Assembly (NCBI RefSeq): GCF_023015865.1
Contig: NZ_JALKBC010000024.1
Span: 1-54,524 of the forward strand
DNA length: 54,524 nt
Direction: 5' to 3'
Origin: Arenibacter sp. F26102
Lineage (GTDB): Bacteria > Bacteroidota > Bacteroidia > Flavobacteriales > Flavobacteriaceae
In this document: positions 8,019-16,410 of the stretch, piece by piece
Layout of the letters: each line of letters opens with the position of its first letter
How positions within the stretch are numbered: the first letter of the stretch is position 1
Program-made: the position numbers and the translations under genes
The notes under the pieces: model-generated
Databases searched by the model: none
What the model saw: only the letters and a program-made list of their open reading frames with translations
What the model was told of the DNA's origin: nothing

Positions 8019-8462
8019 TTAGTTCTGGGAAAGCGATGAATTATAGCCCTTGTCCGAAAATGGCGTTTTTTCAGGTGGTAAATTTAGGCTCCCTAAAATT
8101 CTGAGTAATTCAACCAATGATTGATTATCAATCAAACTCGTGTCGATTTTTAATTCCCTGGTTTGTGTCTTCAAGGTATAGTCTCCAGCGAATTTTTTGA
8201 TCCAATTTATGTCATTTAGATTAATTTTCTTGCCAAATCCGTATAGGCCATTTTTTTTGATAGTTCCGTTTTCAATGGTCAAGTATTGGTTGGTCACATC
8301 ATGTAAATAGTGTCCGATATATAAAATTCCGATTATGGAATATCCGTAATTACTCCAACCTAATCCAACACCAAAGATTAAAATTGCAATCCCAAGAACA
8401 ATCCAAACTAAACCAAGTATGAGGTGAGCGTAAAGTCTTTTTTTCTTAAATTTTATTTTCAT
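8019..8462 (-). CDS. Two-TM membrane protein with PH-like domain
   Basis: A 147-residue protein. Two hydrophobic segments occupy about residues 12-34 (AHLILGLVWIVLGIAILIFG) and 39-52 (YGYSIIGILYIGHY). A soluble tail with repeated strands (YLTIENGTIKKNGLYGFGKK, then LNDINWIKKFAGDYTLK and TRELKIDTSLID) resembles bacterial PH domains. The function is unknown. Layout as in the gene at 4422-4829. Confidence 0.65.
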   Translation of the reverse strand: MKIKFKKKRLYAHLILGLVWIVLGIAILIFGVGLGWSNYGYSIIGILYIGHYLHDVTNQYLTIENGTIKKNGLYGFGKKINLNDINWIKKFAGDYTLKTQTRELKIDTSLIDNQSLVELLRILGSLNLPPEKTPFSDKGYNSSLSQN

Positions 8463-8611
8463 TCCCTAATAGATTTTTGCCGACGTTTGGTTTAAGTTTG
8501 GTCGCGGATTTACGCTCGGTTATCCATCAGAAAAGAACGGATAATTGGTCATGAATCTTAGCTAGGCATACCACCAAACCCGCTATTAAATTTACATAAT
8601 GTTTTGGCAAG

Positions 8612-9664
8612 TCATTTTGTTAAATCTTTTGATGTCGCCAATGCTATAACTCTACCACTAGTACCTACGGCATTGTAAAAGTGGTATACAACTCCATTCC
8701 ATTTTATTACCCATGGTTTATGGGCATACTTTTTATCATACTCTTCTGAAGAGGCCAACAAGTCTTCTCCTTCCCAATCTGTCCAATTTATTAAATCGTA
8801 AGAGCAGGCAAACCTTTCAAAAGCTCCGGGTTTCCAGAATGCTCCAAAATAGAACATTACGTAAATATCACCGATTTTCGCAATCTGTGCATCACCACAA
8901 ATGCCTTTTCCTCTGGTAATAACAGGATTTTCCCCATACCGTTTCCAAGTATGCATGTCGTCAGATACTGCCATTGCAATGCTTTCATAATTAGCAGTAT
9001 CCCCCTTGGCATTATAATACATAACAAATGGATGCCCCGTATGCTTGCTGCTATCACGAATGACCAAACTCTTGTAGATAGTTTTGTTCTCAAACCAGCG
9101 AACATCTTTATCTTCTGGCGACAAAAGAGGAGAATTATTTGTATTCCATTCATTAGCTTCTGTTATTGTGGAGGAATTTGACAATCCAATTTTTAATGTG
9201 CCCGATTCGTATCCGGCTGTGTTTCCACCCAAGTAGGTCATCCAGTATTTGTCTTGATAATTTTCTACGGAATAATCACCACCCCAATCGGTATTAATAA
9301 GGGATACGTATCCCGCTTTTTGGTTGGCATCCCATGTATTTTCTGTAAACGATAATATTTTTCCTTTCGATTCCCAATTGAGCAAATCATCACTTTCAGA
9401 TAACCAAGTTTCATACCCTTGACCATCAAAAACAATGTAGGTCATATACCAAATATTGTTTTTGTGAAAGATAGTTGGACTGTCAACCATTTTTGTGGTA
9501 TCAGGATGTTGAACAACAACACCATATTTAAACGGAGTTTGAATCTCATTGAAAATTTCCTCCATTACTTCTTGAGGCACCGACTTATTCAAAGTAGTCT
9601 CTTTCTGATTACAACCAAAAAGTAATATTACTGTTGCAGTTGCTAGTAATAAATTCTTCTTCAT
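8612..9664 (-). CDS. Secreted five-bladed beta-propeller glycosidase (GH43/GH117-like) lipoprotein
   Basis: The ATG at 9664 (MKKNLLLATATVILLFGCNQ) gives a lipoprotein signal peptide with lipobox LFGC; an upstream start at 9706 would bury it. The mature part has the blade signatures of the furanosidase (GH43/62/32/117-like) superfamily: VDSPTIFHKNNIWYMTYIVF, seen as VDSPTIF and YETWLSESDDLLNWESKGKI, then YESIAMAVSDDMHTWKRYG and ICGDAQIAKIGDIYVMFYF. The carboxylates in DSP, GDAQ and FDG are candidate catalytic residues. It is the last gene of a run of three (11916 to 8612) with a TIM-barrel glycosidase and a dehydrogenase. Substrate unknown. Confidence 0.75.
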   Translation of the reverse strand: MKKNLLLATATVILLFGCNQKETTLNKSVPQEVMEEIFNEIQTPFKYGVVVQHPDTTKMVDSPTIFHKNNIWYMTYIVFDGQGYETWLSESDDLLNWESKGKILSFTENTWDANQKAGYVSLINTDWGGDYSVENYQDKYWMTYLGGNTAGYESGTLKIGLSNSSTITEANEWNTNNSPLLSPEDKDVRWFENKTIYKSLVIRDSSKHTGHPFVMYYNAKGDTANYESIAMAVSDDMHTWKRYGENPVITRGKGICGDAQIAKIGDIYVMFYFGAFWKPGAFERFACSYDLINWTDWEGEDLLASSEEYDKKYAHKPWVIKWNGVVYHFYNAVGTSGRVIALATSKDLTK

Positions 9665-9775
9665 TCTAAATATATTTATTCTCTTAATGTGGATTTGCCA
9701 TAACACTTGAGTCTAGTTACAAGTACCTCTATTCCTTTTTTTAATACAATAAATCCTGATGTCAACAGGCCTTTT

Positions 9776-10873
9776 TCAATGTCTGCCCTTTAGCTCGGAA
9801 TACACCTTCTTCATGACTTCAGTTTTGCCTTCGTCTTCTGCTATGGAATGGGTGGTAAACATCATTACTCCACTGGATTTACCCGATAATCCACCTCTAA
9901 GTACGGTTTCAAACTGTTCTGTGGTAATAATTCCTGGGTCGTTATGGGCCTGAACAATAGGCCATATTTTGGGGAAAGTGCCTTTTTGGATATCCAATTC
10001 ATTGCTAAACCATTGTATGTTTTCTTGGACCCACTGGGGATCCCTGCCCATTCTTTTATGATATACCATGGGGGAAAATACATCTATGGTCTCTTTTAAT
10101 AGGTTGTAGTCCAACCCAAGAATACGTTGGCGTGCTCCATTGAATTCTTCATCGTTCCATGGGCAGTGATATAGTCCCAGGAGTGTCCCGGGTTTTATTT
10201 CCTCTATAATGCTCTTTATTTCAAAGGTCCAGTCGTATATAACCTTACAGCGCCAGTTGCGCCATGCCGTGTCTTGGTTGTTCAATATCCATTTTGCTTT
10301 CTGGGCGGTACTCCCTTCAGGTATTTCTACTTTTGAATCCTTTGAGAATTTATCAAGGCAATGATTGCAAAAACAGGTTTCTGGCAAGATGGGTTCGGGG
10401 TCTTCAAACTGGGCATGCCAATGTACATAGTCCATCCAAATGCCGTCCAGGTCTAACTCCAGGAGTAAATCCCGTAGTTGGTCAAATCGGTACTTTCTAA
10501 ACCCAGGTTCTGTTGGGCATACGCCCATAAACCAAGTGGCCGCCTGCACCTTTTCTCCCAGGTCATTTATGGCCCATGCTTCCGGATGAGTTTCTACATA
10601 ATTCTTACCGTTGAGTGTGACAAATTCTGCATATATCTTGGATCCTTCGGACCTAGCCCTGTTGATCATATCTTCGTTGATCGATCCACTGTGGACAAAT
10701 ATGGCATTTACACCCAGCTCGTTTAATTCATAACCATTATCCCACAAGGGTTTGGGATTGCCATAAATACCTCGGATCTCAATCGAGTCCGCAGAGTCCT
10801 GTCCGCACGACATAAAACCAAGAACGGTAAAAAGTAATATGTACGGAAAATGGAATTTTAGGTGTGTATTCAT
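9776..10873 (-). CDS. TIM-barrel glycoside-hydrolase-like lipoprotein
   Basis: The ATG at 10873 (MNTHLKFHFPYILLFTVLGF then MSC) gives a lipoprotein signal with a lipobox-like GFMSC. The longer frame from 10930 overlaps the next gene and is unlikely. The mature protein reads like a (beta/alpha)8 glycosidase: LGVNAIFVHSG near the start, LLLELDLDGIWMDYVHWHAQ in the middle, GTLLGLYHCPW, DVFSPMVYHKRMG and a late GKSSGVMMFTTHS. The Asp pair in LDLDGIWMDY is a candidate catalytic site. A CxxC (CFCNHC) may hold a metal or disulfide. It starts 26 bases after the dehydrogenase stop, so the two are probably co-transcribed. Confidence 0.7.
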   Translation of the reverse strand: MNTHLKFHFPYILLFTVLGFMSCGQDSADSIEIRGIYGNPKPLWDNGYELNELGVNAIFVHSGSINEDMINRARSEGSKIYAEFVTLNGKNYVETHPEAWAINDLGEKVQAATWFMGVCPTEPGFRKYRFDQLRDLLLELDLDGIWMDYVHWHAQFEDPEPILPETCFCNHCLDKFSKDSKVEIPEGSTAQKAKWILNNQDTAWRNWRCKVIYDWTFEIKSIIEEIKPGTLLGLYHCPWNDEEFNGARQRILGLDYNLLKETIDVFSPMVYHKRMGRDPQWVQENIQWFSNELDIQKGTFPKIWPIVQAHNDPGIITTEQFETVLRGGLSGKSSGVMMFTTHSIAEDEGKTEVMKKVYSELKGRH

Positions 10874-10899
10874 CCCTAGCCACTTAAAGTCTACTATTA

Positions 10900-11916
10900 T
10901 TATTTGGAAAGGGCCAATATTTTCTCCCAAACACTTTCACTCACCGGCATTCCTTCCTTTAAATTCTCGGCGGTGGTGAGGGCACTTCTTTCGCCGGGAT
11001 AGTAAATTTTGTCTCCTGCTTTCATAGGCTCCACATCATGGGTATAGTCTATAATTTCATCAATGAGTTTATCTTGCAATTCTTGGTCGTGGAATACCTC
11101 GGGGTCTATGCACAAAAACACCTGTGAAATACCCGTTTCAAATTTCTTTAAACCAATTTTATAGGTAGAGTTTCCTGCCGCCAAAAGGGTGGCCAGCATA
11201 TCCAGAACAATGGAAAGCGCAGAACCTTTCCAATAACCGACGGGTAGGCCACGTTCTTTTATGGTAATTTTTTCAGGGTCATTGGAAAGTTGATCATTTT
11301 CGTCCCAACCCCCAGGGAAGGGCAACTTTTTTCCACGCAGTTTATAGTCGTTGATCTTTCCAAAAGCAAATTGGGAAAGGGCCATATCCAATATTATATG
11401 GCCTTCCTTTCTGGGTATGGAAACAATGAAAGGGTTATTGCCTATTCGGCTGTCCTTAGCGCCCCATGGCGGCATATTGGGTTGTGTATTGGTAAATAGA
11501 ATTGAAATGCAACCTGCATCGGCCGCTATTTTTCCATACGTCCCACCTCGCATCCAGTGGTTGTTATTACGCAAGGCCACCAATCCCATTCCATTGAGTT
11601 TGGCCAATTCTACAGCTCTATTGATACACTTGGTGGCATTGATAATACCTGGGCCATAATTACCATCCCATCGTTCTATGCTTCCAAAAGATTCCACTTT
11701 TTCAGCCTCGGCATCTATCTTTACGGAACCGTTTTCCACATATTCCAAAAAAAGGGGAACGCGATTAATTCCATGTGAATTTACACCGGCCAAGGTACTT
11801 TCAGTATAGGTTCTAGCCAATAATTTGGCCTTTTCAGTAGTGAATTTATATTTTACAAAAAGTTTGTAAAGTACATCCTGCATTTGTTGGGACGAAATCT
11901 GCATTGTTTTTTTCAT
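10900..11916 (-). CDS. Malate/L-lactate/ureidoglycolate-type dehydrogenase (Ldh_2 family)
   Basis: A 338-residue NAD(P)H-dependent oxidoreductase of the Ldh_2 (YlbC/YiaK) family. Typical elements are the N-terminal TESTLAGVNSHGINRVPLF (conserved SHG), NNNHWMRGGTYGKIAADAGC with the conserved NxxH, TNTQPNMPPWGAKDSRIGNN and the C-terminal PGERS. Members reduce 2-keto acids, including 2,3-diketo-L-gulonate and other sugar-derived keto acids. Next to glycosidases and a polysaccharide lyase it probably handles a uronate-derived keto acid. First gene of the 11916-8612 run. Confidence 0.85.
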   Translation of the reverse strand: MKKTMQISSQQMQDVLYKLFVKYKFTTEKAKLLARTYTESTLAGVNSHGINRVPLFLEYVENGSVKIDAEAEKVESFGSIERWDGNYGPGIINATKCINRAVELAKLNGMGLVALRNNNHWMRGGTYGKIAADAGCISILFTNTQPNMPPWGAKDSRIGNNPFIVSIPRKEGHIILDMALSQFAFGKINDYKLRGKKLPFPGGWDENDQLSNDPEKITIKERGLPVGYWKGSALSIVLDMLATLLAAGNSTYKIGLKKFETGISQVFLCIDPEVFHDQELQDKLIDEIIDYTHDVEPMKAGDKIYYPGERSALTTAENLKEGMPVSESVWEKILALSK

Positions 11917-12268
11917 TTAAGATTGGTTATTGATTTGTATAGGGGTTTGATTTCTGAGCTGAATATTATTCATAATGGGACGCTTCCCGATTAAATGTAC
12001 GAAAACTTTTTATTGGAATTAATTTGTTGGATCAAGGTTCGTAGAATACCCTTTGTTAATTAAATAATTTTAAGGCTCCAATACTGGTTTTGTTCTACAA
12101 ATAATCGACTGTAAATTAAAAAGGCTCTTGATTAATATTTTTTTGGCTGCTACAGTGGGTGTTGTTCCCCACTGATTGAAAATAGAGGATCCCCATCACT
12201 TCCCGCGGATGTCCGAATAATTCTTATAAGTATCCCAGGTGTTTATTTTATGGAATTCTAAATGGGTA
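11917..12268. other. Intergenic region upstream of the dehydrogenase operon
   Basis: 350 bases without a gene. It should hold the promoter of the minus-strand run starting at 11916. A 13-codon open fragment ending YKNYSDIRGK on the minus strand near 12200-12240 may be the tail of a lost gene. Nothing else recognised. Confidence 0.35.
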
Positions 12269-12697
12269 TTATTGTTTGTACATTTTTCCTTCCCTAACTA
12301 CTTCCTTACCATTAACGGTCATAGTAGATTTATAGGTAAAGGAATTCCCCTCTATTTTTATTACTTCCATCAAAATACCATTAATTTGATTAATATATTT
12401 TTGGACCGCCGTAAGTTCTGATTTGGATTCGTCATAGGTTAGGCGAAAAGTACAGTCATTTATCCATTCAATTTTGGAAAATTCAATTTTAGGATCCGTC
12501 GTGCCCTGCTCGTCTCCCGAAATTTTTTCCTTATACCCCGTTTGGTAATTCCCTTCCCTGACCAATCTCCATGTTACAGGGGCGGCCCCTCTGGTGTGGA
12601 CCAAAAAGGTTCCATTTGCAAAGTCTGTACAGTCCAGTTCCTGTGCGCCAGCGAATATTCCGGATAAGCATAAAATACATAGTAGGGTTTTCTTCAT
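12269..12697 (-). CDS. Small secreted protein of unknown function
   Basis: 142 residues beginning with a clear signal peptide (MKKTLLCILCLSGIFAGAQ, cleavage after AGA). The mature part has two Cys (LDCTDF and NDCTFRL) that could pair, a GTFLVHTRG strand and a C-terminal strand-rich half (NSFTYKSTMTVNGKEVV). The pattern suggests a small lipocalin-like or META-like beta barrel, but I cannot assign a family. Followed after about 50 bases by the NTF2-like gene on the same strand, upstream. Confidence 0.65.
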   Translation of the reverse strand: MKKTLLCILCLSGIFAGAQELDCTDFANGTFLVHTRGAAPVTWRLVREGNYQTGYKEKISGDEQGTTDPKIEFSKIEWINDCTFRLTYDESKSELTAVQKYINQINGILMEVIKIEGNSFTYKSTMTVNGKEVVREGKMYKQ

Positions 12698-12748
12698 AAG
12701 AGGCGCAAAGATGTAACTTATTACAGTATTTGCAAATCCATTTCAGAT

Positions 12749-13126
12749 TTAATACATGGTATTCGGGTTGGCAGCCTTCTTTGGTATTTGCTGTATGGCA
12801 TCCCAGTGTTCACAGATTTTACCATTTTCATCAAACCTAAAAAAATCCATGGTAACATATTGGTCATTATCCGGCCAAATTTGATGGGTGTGCAATGCCA
12901 CTAAGTCCCCCTCTGCAATACAGCGAACAAATTCAATGGATTTATTTGGATATTCTTTTTGCATCCTTTCAAAGTAGTCGATAAAACCATGGGTTCCATC
13001 CTCTACATGTGGATTGTGTTGAATGTATTCTTTGCCCACATATTTTTCAATCGCAATTCTGGGATTGCCTTCATATGCGGTCCTGTAAAAGGCTATGGCA
13101 TTGTTCTTAATTTTTTCCAAGTCCAT
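12749..13126 (-). CDS. SnoaL/NTF2-like protein
   Basis: A 125-residue cone-shaped alpha+beta (SnoaL-like) domain: an N-terminal helix with AIAFYRTAYEGNPRIAIEKY, then YIQHNPHVEDGTHGFIDYF, a typical QHNP...G motif of the polyketide-cyclase-like subgroup, then VHTHQIWP-like LVALHTHQIWP, and DFFRFDENGKICEHWD near the end. Cytoplasmic, no signal. Substrate and reaction unknown; many members are small-molecule hydrolases or isomerases. Confidence 0.85.
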   Translation of the reverse strand: MDLEKIKNNAIAFYRTAYEGNPRIAIEKYVGKEYIQHNPHVEDGTHGFIDYFERMQKEYPNKSIEFVRCIAEGDLVALHTHQIWPDNDQYVTMDFFRFDENGKICEHWDAIQQIPKKAANPNTMY

Positions 13127-13218
13127 AAGATTCTTTTGAAGATAAAATTATAGATTCATAATCACCTATCTAAAATAGGAGAGTGGATATCAATAGATTT
13201 AAAGATAACCTAACAGGT

Positions 13219-15267
13219 TTAGGGTTTGGTTAATTTTGCTTTGCTACTATTATTAAAAGGGATAACAAGCTGCCATTTTTTACCCTTTGAGGACACATCA
13301 ACGGTAATTTCATGCTCATTTTCCGATTTGATTTTCGCCTTTACTTTCGGCATTTTCTTTTCAGATGGAAAAAGTAACCACACCAAAGTGGCATCGGTGC
13401 CAATCTCGGTAGTATACGAACTGGTAATATTTGGCCCATAGATATTGTATTCAGGACTATACCAGCCTTGGATATCAGGATTTTCCTGGCCTTTGATAAA
13501 TTTTGGATTAATTTTTTGCCTACCTACAGGGATAATTGCGAGATTTCCTTTTTCATTGGTGGTCTTTACAATCCACCTTTCTTTTTCTACCTTATTATCA
13601 GGATGCCAATGCCAAAGGGCTTCAATGGTGCGTGGTCTGTCCGTTTCAACCCTGTCTACCACCACCCAAAATTCGTTACGAACATAGAACATTGCCCTAG
13701 TATGTTTGGCCTTTCCGGTTATATCGATAAATTGATCATAGGAATTTGAGGCATAATCAAACCCTTCCGTTATTTTAAAGTGACTATCCGCTAAGGGTTC
13801 TTGGGTATGGGTAGGGCCGTTGGTTTGTCCTTTACCATCTATTAAAATCAAGTTATGCCCCGCACTGCCCTTGGCATAAGGACGAAATTTTTCAGCAACT
13901 TCCCCGGTATAGGCAAATCTTCCAGAATCTACCAAGAAATCCTTGCCGTAGGCCGAAACGGAAAGGTGCAATTTGTCATTGTGTTGATGGCCACTGCCCC
14001 AGGGCCCCATATCAAAAAAGGACCATTGTGCGCTACCATCAAATCCACTTCTGGAAACAAAATGTCCTGCCCAAGGATAGAAATAAGAGGGACCATCCGC
14101 AGGTTTACGACCAGATTGGCCATTGGTAGCAATATATTCCCAATCTGGATAATTGTACTTTTTAGCTCCTTTTAAGATGAAGTCACGGTCACTACCCCTG
14201 TCACCGTCATTGTTCAGCAATCGAAAACCACTAGGTCTCACCATATGGGAAATATAGCCGTACATGTTCTCTATGGTGCTATTGTAGAAGTCGGGCAAAG
14301 TCTTGTTGGCTTTGTCACAGATGTCTTTGAAAAGTTCAAAATTAATTAAGGAAACGTTGTGGTAATGCGAACTGAGTTCAGTTTGTACACCATCCGGATA
14401 TACCTGATCTCTCATGCTATCGGACATAGTTTTAATGGCATAGTCCAGCCATTTCCCAGAAGTTTCGTATTCTGGAAAATAGGCGGCCACAGTTGCCAAA
14501 GCCGATATTTCCATGGTCAGCCAATTATTGCCAGCGTGAAAATTTCTGTTGTAATGGGCATGATCTGGTAAACTGCTGAGCAAAAGTAATTGTGTGGCAG
14601 GGGAAATATAATCGCTGTTTATAAGTCCGTAAAATATTTTGGTCCAAACTTTGGCTCTGGCCGCAACCTCTAAGCCTCGCCATACAGAGGTGCCGCTTTT
14701 AACCGCAGGGTAGGGCATGCTCTTGATTATAAAATCCCTTAAGAACAAGTCTATATATTGGGCATATTTGGGGTTTCCAGTTTCCAAATAAGTATTGAAT
14801 ATTTGCCTTAACTGACTATGCCTATTGGAAAGCCAAGCCCATTCCTTATCATTATTGGGGCCTTTGTAGTACCAGTCGCGATGCCCATCTGATAGGTAGG
14901 GCACTTTTCCCCGTACATTTTGTACCTCAAAAACATTGGTCAGAATGGTATCGGCAGCGGCTACTTCCCGCATCGTTTTTGTTGGAATTTCTTTGCGTAG
15001 ATCGGAGGCCATCGTTCCATTTTTATAATAGGCCAATAATTCGTTGCATGCCTCTACGACATTACCATTACTGTATGCCAATTTCACCCTTTCCATTCCC
15101 GTATAATCTAAATTGAATTGATTCAGCATATTTTCTATTGTCTCGGGATAGGAGGTGATAAGGTCTTCTACAGTAGTTATGCTTTTCCAATTTTGCTGGG
15201 CCGTCAGCTGCATTGTGAAGCAAAAAAATAGGATAATTAGTGATAATGGTTTGATGGATTTTAGCAT
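13219..15267 (-). CDS. Heparinase II/III-type polysaccharide lyase, secreted
   Basis: 682 residues with a signal peptide (MLKSIKPLSLIILFFCFTMQ to TAQ). An alpha/alpha-toroid occupies about residues 40-380, followed by the beta-sheet Heparinase_II_III domain (about 395-600). Candidate catalytic residues, by analogy with PL12/15/17/21 enzymes, are Asn248 in GNNWLTMEI, Tyr302 in SSHYHNVS and the His pair of GSGHQHNDKLHLS (427, 429). The domain order and motifs are clear but the CAZy family and substrate (alginate, glycosaminoglycan-like or another uronate polymer) are not. Starts 4 bases after the stop of the propeller gene 15272-16207, so the two are one transcription unit. Confidence 0.85.
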   Translation of the reverse strand: MLKSIKPLSLIILFFCFTMQLTAQQNWKSITTVEDLITSYPETIENMLNQFNLDYTGMERVKLAYSNGNVVEACNELLAYYKNGTMASDLRKEIPTKTMREVAAADTILTNVFEVQNVRGKVPYLSDGHRDWYYKGPNNDKEWAWLSNRHSQLRQIFNTYLETGNPKYAQYIDLFLRDFIIKSMPYPAVKSGTSVWRGLEVAARAKVWTKIFYGLINSDYISPATQLLLLSSLPDHAHYNRNFHAGNNWLTMEISALATVAAYFPEYETSGKWLDYAIKTMSDSMRDQVYPDGVQTELSSHYHNVSLINFELFKDICDKANKTLPDFYNSTIENMYGYISHMVRPSGFRLLNNDGDRGSDRDFILKGAKKYNYPDWEYIATNGQSGRKPADGPSYFYPWAGHFVSRSGFDGSAQWSFFDMGPWGSGHQHNDKLHLSVSAYGKDFLVDSGRFAYTGEVAEKFRPYAKGSAGHNLILIDGKGQTNGPTHTQEPLADSHFKITEGFDYASNSYDQFIDITGKAKHTRAMFYVRNEFWVVVDRVETDRPRTIEALWHWHPDNKVEKERWIVKTTNEKGNLAIIPVGRQKINPKFIKGQENPDIQGWYSPEYNIYGPNITSSYTTEIGTDATLVWLLFPSEKKMPKVKAKIKSENEHEITVDVSSKGKKWQLVIPFNNSSKAKLTKP

Positions 15268-15271
15268 ACTT

Positions 15272-16207
15272 TTATTTTTGAATAAATCTGTTTACGGTAA
15301 TTTTTCTCCCGGGATCTACTTGGGTACTCCAGATAACTAGTTTCCCCTTACTATCTACTTGCAAGCCCACGGCCGCATTAAAATCGACCCCTTTCTTACA
15401 ATTAAAGGTTTTGGCATCCACTTTCTCCATGATGGGTTTAAAGGACCCCAGCTTGCTAACAAGGATTAAATCGGCCTGTCCAGCAAGATCTTTTTTGTGA
15501 AAACCAATGGCATAAATGGCAGAGCCATCCTTAATAAGGTTAATGGATTGGTAGCTTCCCCAGTCTGTTGGTGCGGTATAGCTATACAGGAATTCATGTT
15601 CCCCTTTTTTAGGGTCAATTTGGTAGAAGTCCCAGTTTCGGGAGTCCCAATTTGCTACTATTGCCAAATAATTACTATCCAAGGCCAATAGCCCTGTTGC
15701 TCCTGCAGTTTTCTGTTTGGATTGGCCGTCGCGTTCAATAATAATATTAGGTTGGCTCCTATAAAGGGCATTGTTCCTATAATTGTAGAGGCAGACCTTG
15801 GATGTGGTTTTAAGGATGTTGTCTTCTATGCCAACAACCATAAACGGTTCACTCACTTGAATACCCCCAGCGTGCCGATAAGGATCGGTCATTAGTGTAA
15901 TTAGTTTATCCGTTTTTCGCTTTTTAAGGTTTATTTGTAAAACGTAGGCTTTGGTAAGTGAACTACCAGAGATAAGAAGCTTTTCCGTGCCCTTCTTTTC
16001 TATAAGTTGAACCCCCTGAAAATGGCCACTTTCACTTGGGACCTTTATTTTATTGTTGATCAGGATTACTTCTGGTTCGGAATTTAAGGCTTTAAAGGCT
16101 TTGGGCACATTTGCTACGGATTGACTAAAACCGGAACTAGTGGCTAGCCATATGTGGACTATAAGAAATAGTATTTTAAATGTATGTTGTTGACCCATGG
16201 AGATCAT
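15272..16207 (-). CDS. Secreted beta-propeller-like protein paired with the lyase
   Basis: 311 residues with a signal peptide ending SGFSQ; the start could also be the Met at 16198. Repeated strand pairs such as QGVQLIEKKGTEKLLISGSS, RHAGGIQVSEPFMVVGIED, LLALDSNYLAIVANWDSRNWD and SAIYAIGFHKK suggest a propeller of several blades. GRHAGG- and WDSRNWDFYQID-type motifs resemble Bacteroidota propellers of unknown function. No catalytic residues are obvious. Four bases separate it from the lyase, so it is likely a binding or accessory partner for the same polymer. Confidence 0.6.
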   Translation of the reverse strand: MISMGQQHTFKILFLIVHIWLATSSGFSQSVANVPKAFKALNSEPEVILINNKIKVPSESGHFQGVQLIEKKGTEKLLISGSSLTKAYVLQINLKKRKTDKLITLMTDPYRHAGGIQVSEPFMVVGIEDNILKTTSKVCLYNYRNNALYRSQPNIIIERDGQSKQKTAGATGLLALDSNYLAIVANWDSRNWDFYQIDPKKGEHEFLYSYTAPTDWGSYQSINLIKDGSAIYAIGFHKKDLAGQADLILVSKLGSFKPIMEKVDAKTFNCKKGVDFNAAVGLQVDSKGKLVIWSTQVDPGRKITVNRFIQK

Positions 16208-16410
16208 ATTTTAGATAAAGTTGACCACGAAAAGCTTATGGAAATCAGGGCCAAATTACAATGCAATACAGATAGATTTATTCCTTTTGCCACATCCCAT
16301 AGCATTCATCCCATTTTTGTATTGTAAATATGGTATATTTTTATTGTTTAAACGATTAAATACATATATTGAAATCAAATTTTTGTTGATTTCTCCTTAA
16401 AATTAGACTT

